Shown: one piece after another, positions 5,402 to 7,500 of the stretch
Numbering within the stretch: the stretch's first letter is position 1
Layout: each line of letters starts with the position of its first letter
From: DASXTW01 sp036505215
Lineage (GTDB): Bacteria > Actinomycetota > UBA4738
Assembly: GCA_036505215.1 (NCBI GenBank)
Contig: DASXTW010000214.1
Span: 1-7,500, forward strand
Direction: 5' to 3'
DNA: 7,500 bases
Made by a program: the position numbers and the translations under genes
The notes under the pieces: generated by a model
The model's input: the letters and a program-made list of their open reading frames with translations, nothing else
Database searches by the model: none
What the model was told of the DNA's origin: nothing

Positions 5402-6684
5402 GCGGGCTCTGGCTCCTCGCAAGCGCCCCTGGTGGGATCGCCCACGCCCTGAGCATCGCGTTCGGGATGACCTGGGAGATCCTCTGGGCCCTCGTCCTGG
5501 GGTTCTTCCTCTCGGGCGTAGTACAGGCGGTGGTGTCCAAGCGGGAGATGACCCGGCTGCTCCCTGACGACTCGCCTCGCACCCTCGCCATCTCCTGCGG
5601 GCTGGGCGCGGCGTCCTCATCCTGTTCCTATGCGGCGGTAGCCCTCGCCCGCTCGATCTTCCGCAAGGGCGCCGACTTCACGGCGGCCATGGCCTTCGAG
5701 TTCGCTTCTACGAACCTGGTCATCGAACTGGGGATCATCCTGGCCCTGCTGATCGGGTGGCAGTTCACCCTGGCCGAGTTCGTCGGTGGGCCGCTCATGG
5801 TCGTGCTGTTGGCCCTGCTCTTCCGGGTGTTCCTCTCCCCCCGTCTCCTCGAGATGGCCCGACGCCAGGCCGAGAAGGGACTGCGCGGATCCATGGAGGG
5901 CCACGCCGAGATGGACATGTCGGTGACGGGTGGCTCGATCTGGTCTCGCATCACTTCATCCAGGGGCATCACCTCGATCAGCCACTACTTCTGGATGGAC
6001 TGGGCCGCTATCTACCGCGACATCTTCGGAGGACTGCTCATCGCAGGCGCGCTGGCGGCCTGGGTCCCGAACACCTTCTGGCAAAGCTTCTTCCTGGTCG
6101 ATCACCCCTTACTGGCCAAGCTCTGGGGTCCGCTTATCGGCCCAGTGGTGGCCATGCTCTCGTTCGTGTGCTCGATCGGCAACGTCCCGTTGGCCGCCGT
6201 GCTGTGGAACGGCGGGATCAGCTTCGGCGGCGTGATCGCGTTCATCTTCGCCGACCTGATCGTGCTTCCCATCCTGAACATCTACCGGAAGTACTACGGC
6301 GGGAAGGTCAGCCTGTTCCTGCTGGCCACTTTCTACGCCACGATGGTGGGGGCGGGGCTGATCGTTGAGTTCCTGTTCGAGGTGCTGGGCCTGATCCCCG
6401 GTGGTCCGCGACACGCCAAGGTGATCGAGGCCAGCGTGCAACTGAACTACACGACGATACTCAACGTCCTGTTCCTGATTCTGGCGGCGGTGCTCGCGGT
6501 CCGGTTCTTCCAGACCGCCGGCGCGCAGATGCTCCGGATGATGAACGAGCCGATGGATCACCCTCGGACGTCATCCGGGACCTATACCTGTCCGATGCAT
6601 CCGGACGTGATCCGCGATGAGGCGGGATCGTGCCCGATCTGCGGCATGTCTCTCCGCCCAATGAACGAGGTGTCGGACAGCTGA
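5398..6684 (+). CDS. COG0701-type permease with C-terminal heavy-metal-binding domain
   Basis: 428 residues. Two membrane-helix blocks (about 15-150 and 205-370) surround a cytoplasmic-looking linker with EMDMSV. Conserved permease features are SCGLGAASSSCSYAAVALAR (Cys67, Cys76), FASTNLVIELG, SFVCSIGNVPLAAVLWNGG (Cys258) and FADLIVLPILNIYRKYYGG. The last 35 residues are a heavy-metal-binding domain, YTCPMHPDV and SCPICGMSLRP (Cys398, His401, Cys412, Cys415), the short domain found on metal ATPases and efflux proteins. The family (DUF318/ArsP-like) exports metals or organometalloids; the fused domain and the MerR partner favour a soft metal such as Cu, Zn, Cd or Hg. The start overlaps the MerR stop by four bases. 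The gene is intact and followed by a hairpin at 6753-6786. Confidence 0.9.
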   Translation: MSGLWLLASAPGGIAHALSIAFGMTWEILWALVLGFFLSGVVQAVVSKREMTRLLPDDSPRTLAISCGLGAASSSCSYAAVALARSIFRKGADFTAAMAFEFASTNLVIELGIILALLIGWQFTLAEFVGGPLMVVLLALLFRVFLSPRLLEMARRQAEKGLRGSMEGHAEMDMSVTGGSIWSRITSSRGITSISHYFWMDWAAIYRDIFGGLLIAGALAAWVPNTFWQSFFLVDHPLLAKLWGPLIGPVVAMLSFVCSIGNVPLAAVLWNGGISFGGVIAFIFADLIVLPILNIYRKYYGGKVSLFLLATFYATMVGAGLIVEFLFEVLGLIPGGPRHAKVIEASVQLNYTTILNVLFLILAAVLAVRFFQTAGAQMLRMMNEPMDHPRTSSGTYTCPMHPDVIRDEAGSCPICGMSLRPMNEVSDS

Positions 6685-6709
6685 GCTATTCCCCGACGGT
6701 GATCACGAC

Positions 6710-6769
6710 CTGCCACATCATCGAGGCCGCCCGAGCGTTGGTCGCTGTGCCACGACCCGAGCGTCACAA
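6710..6769 (+). pseudogene. Possible remnant of a second MerR C-terminal tail
   Basis: Just past the permease stop, the plus strand reads VITTCHIIEAARA. It shares the 16-base stretch CTGCCACATCATCGAG (6710-6725) with the end of the merR-like gene (5362-5377), where it encodes CHIIESAR. CHIIE-type tails are metal-ligand tails of MerR-family sensors. There is no DNA-binding domain before it. It may be a leftover of a duplicated or recombined regulator gene, or a local copy event. Confidence 0.3.
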
Positions 6770-6786
6770 CGTTCGGCGCCGGGTCG
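6753..6786. terminator. Bidirectional terminator-like hairpin
   Basis: CGACCCG-A-GCG (6753-6763) pairs with CGC-CGGGTCG (6777-6786): ten base pairs with one bulged A and a 13-base loop containing AACGTT. It lies between the end of the permease (6684) and the end of the convergent VOC gene (6791), where a shared terminator is expected. There is no T-tract, as is common in GC-rich bacteria. Confidence 0.5.
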
Positions 6787-6790
6787 CTAA

Positions 6791-7210
6791 TCAGCCGAGA
6801 AGCCCGGTGGTCTGGCCCACCTCGATCAGGTGCCCATCGGGATCGCGGATGTACGCGCGGATCTCCCGCCCGTGGTCCTTCGGCTCGGTGAGGAACTCCG
6901 CGCCCTTGGCCGACCATTCCTTGTAGGCGTTGTCGATGTCGGCGACGCGGACGTTGAGAAATGCGCTGGTCCGGTCGGGGTCGGGCGGCGTGGTGAGGGT
7001 GACGGTGGGCTTGTCGTCGGTGGGACCGCCCCCGACGTTGAGGATCAGCCACGAGTTCGCCACCTTCATGATCACCGGGTCACGCTCCACCAAGACCTGC
7101 CCGTCGAACAGCGACCGATAGAACTCACGCGACCGATCCTGGTCGGAAACCACGAGGAAGTGCGTGAGGACGAAGCCTTCCTTCGGCGCCGGAAAATCTT
7201 CTGGGTTCAT
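6791..7210 (-). CDS. VOC-family (glyoxalase/dioxygenase fold) protein
   Basis: 139 residues, the usual length of a single-chain VOC protein with two beta-alpha-beta-beta-beta modules. The first module starts LTHFLVVSDQDRSREFY (His17 a candidate metal ligand). The second has AFLNVRVADIDNAYKEW and ends with IRDPDGHLIEVGQ (Glu130 the usual second ligand). The second-module histidine position is Asn86, so metal binding may differ from true glyoxalases. The ATG at 7210 has GGAGG six bases upstream. It follows the DoxX-like gene by 51 bases on the same strand, probably one operon. The substrate is unknown; relatives include antibiotic-binding and detoxification proteins. Confidence 0.88.
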   Translation of the reverse strand: MNPEDFPAPKEGFVLTHFLVVSDQDRSREFYRSLFDGQVLVERDPVIMKVANSWLILNVGGGPTDDKPTVTLTTPPDPDRTSAFLNVRVADIDNAYKEWSAKGAEFLTEPKDHGREIRAYIRDPDGHLIEVGQTTGLLG

Positions 7211-7261
7211 TTCACACCTCCATTCTTCTGTTGTTCGCCGCTGGGGGAGGCAGTCTGCCCA

Positions 7262-7500
7262 TTACCGCAAGTCGATCAGGGGGTCGATGATGGTCAGCGG
7301 CAGATCGTGGCCCAACGCGGCGAAGAAGGCGAACAGCGCCAGGCACGCGCCCAGAAGGGACAGGTTCCTCCAGAAGTATGGGCCGCCCGCCAGGGCGGGC
7401 ACGGGGAACCGGACTTGCCTGGCGTAGCCGATGGCCATTTGCCCTTGGACAGAATGGAACGGGACCGAGTTCAGGAAGATGGCCGGGAACAAGATCGGCC
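7262..7500 (-). CDS. DoxX-like membrane protein, 3' part, leaves the window
   Basis: The frame enters from the right edge and ends at TAA 7262-7264, giving the last 79 residues. PILFPAIFLNS and then QMAIGYARQVRFPVPALAGG, followed by a hydrophobic helix LSLLGACLALFAFFAALG and a short polar tail, resemble the second half of DoxX-family proteins (YARxxGVPxPxLA, then a membrane helix). DoxX-like proteins are four-helix membrane proteins; some take part in thiol or quinone redox. The tail after the last helix matches DoxX only loosely. Confidence 0.6.
   Translation of the reverse strand, partial: PILFPAIFLNSVPFHSVQGQMAIGYARQVRFPVPALAGGPYFWRNLSLLGACLALFAFFAALGHDLPLTIIDPLIDLR

Noticed and set aside
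1..7500. CRISPR array, insertion sequence or rRNA
   Set aside because: I saw no regularly spaced repeats, no transposase motif with terminal inverted repeats, and no rRNA sequence.

Overview
GC-rich bacterial DNA of actinobacterial or candidate-phylum character: leaderless or weakly led starts, GTG/TTG starts, and gene families common in environmental Actinomycetota and similar high-GC lineages. The exact taxon cannot be read from the window. It looks like an accessory region devoted to metal handling and thiol redox chemistry, with an old integration scar at its left end.

Layout. (1) Positions 1-750 hold no intact gene. They contain the 3' half of a tRNA-Lys(TTT) gene (291-341) between two copies of a tandem GTCCCGTC repeat, and a possible relic of the C-terminus of a tyrosine recombinase. 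This resembles an att site. (2) 759-2540, minus strand: ccdA (TTG start) overlapping a TlpA/ResA-like lipoprotein by one base, then a hairpin, a frameshifted mini zinc-ribbon gene and a possible small membrane peptide. (3) About 2853-3395, plus strand: decayed 3' end of a CopD-type copper-resistance gene with several frame changes and an internal deletion. (4) 3413-3902, minus: UbiE-like methyltransferase that has lost its SAM-binding glycine loop. (5) 3972-4865, minus: a second CcdA/DsbD-type membrane protein of 297 codons with a single in-frame TGA exactly where the second redox cysteine belongs. (6) 4937-4968: divergent MerR-type promoter with a 20-bp spacer. (7) 4988-6684, plus: MerR-family metal sensor overlapping by four bases a permease that carries a C-terminal heavy-metal-binding domain. 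(8) 6753-7500: terminator hairpin, then on the minus strand a VOC-family protein preceded by the end of a DoxX-like gene that leaves the window.

Main finding. The 3972-4865 gene is very probably a selenoprotein. The reading frame is open on both sides of the TGA, the only cysteine in the protein is the first redox cysteine (C71), and the TGA (codon 201) aligns with the second redox cysteine of the neighbouring CcdA. The mRNA just after the TGA can form a hairpin whose apical GGUCU lies at nucleotides 22-26 from the U of UGA, the same place as in the E. coli fdhF SECIS as I recall it. A CcdA/DsbD-type transporter using a Cys/Sec pair, transcribed from a metal-responsive MerR promoter, is the candidate new system here.

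How the genes may work together (inference): the MerR protein senses a thiophilic metal, activates the leftward promoter for the seleno-CcdA (and once the methyltransferase), and is co-translated with the efflux permease. Seleno-CcdA would pass reducing equivalents across the membrane to an unknown periplasmic thiol partner. The separate CcdA-TlpA pair forms a conventional all-cysteine relay.
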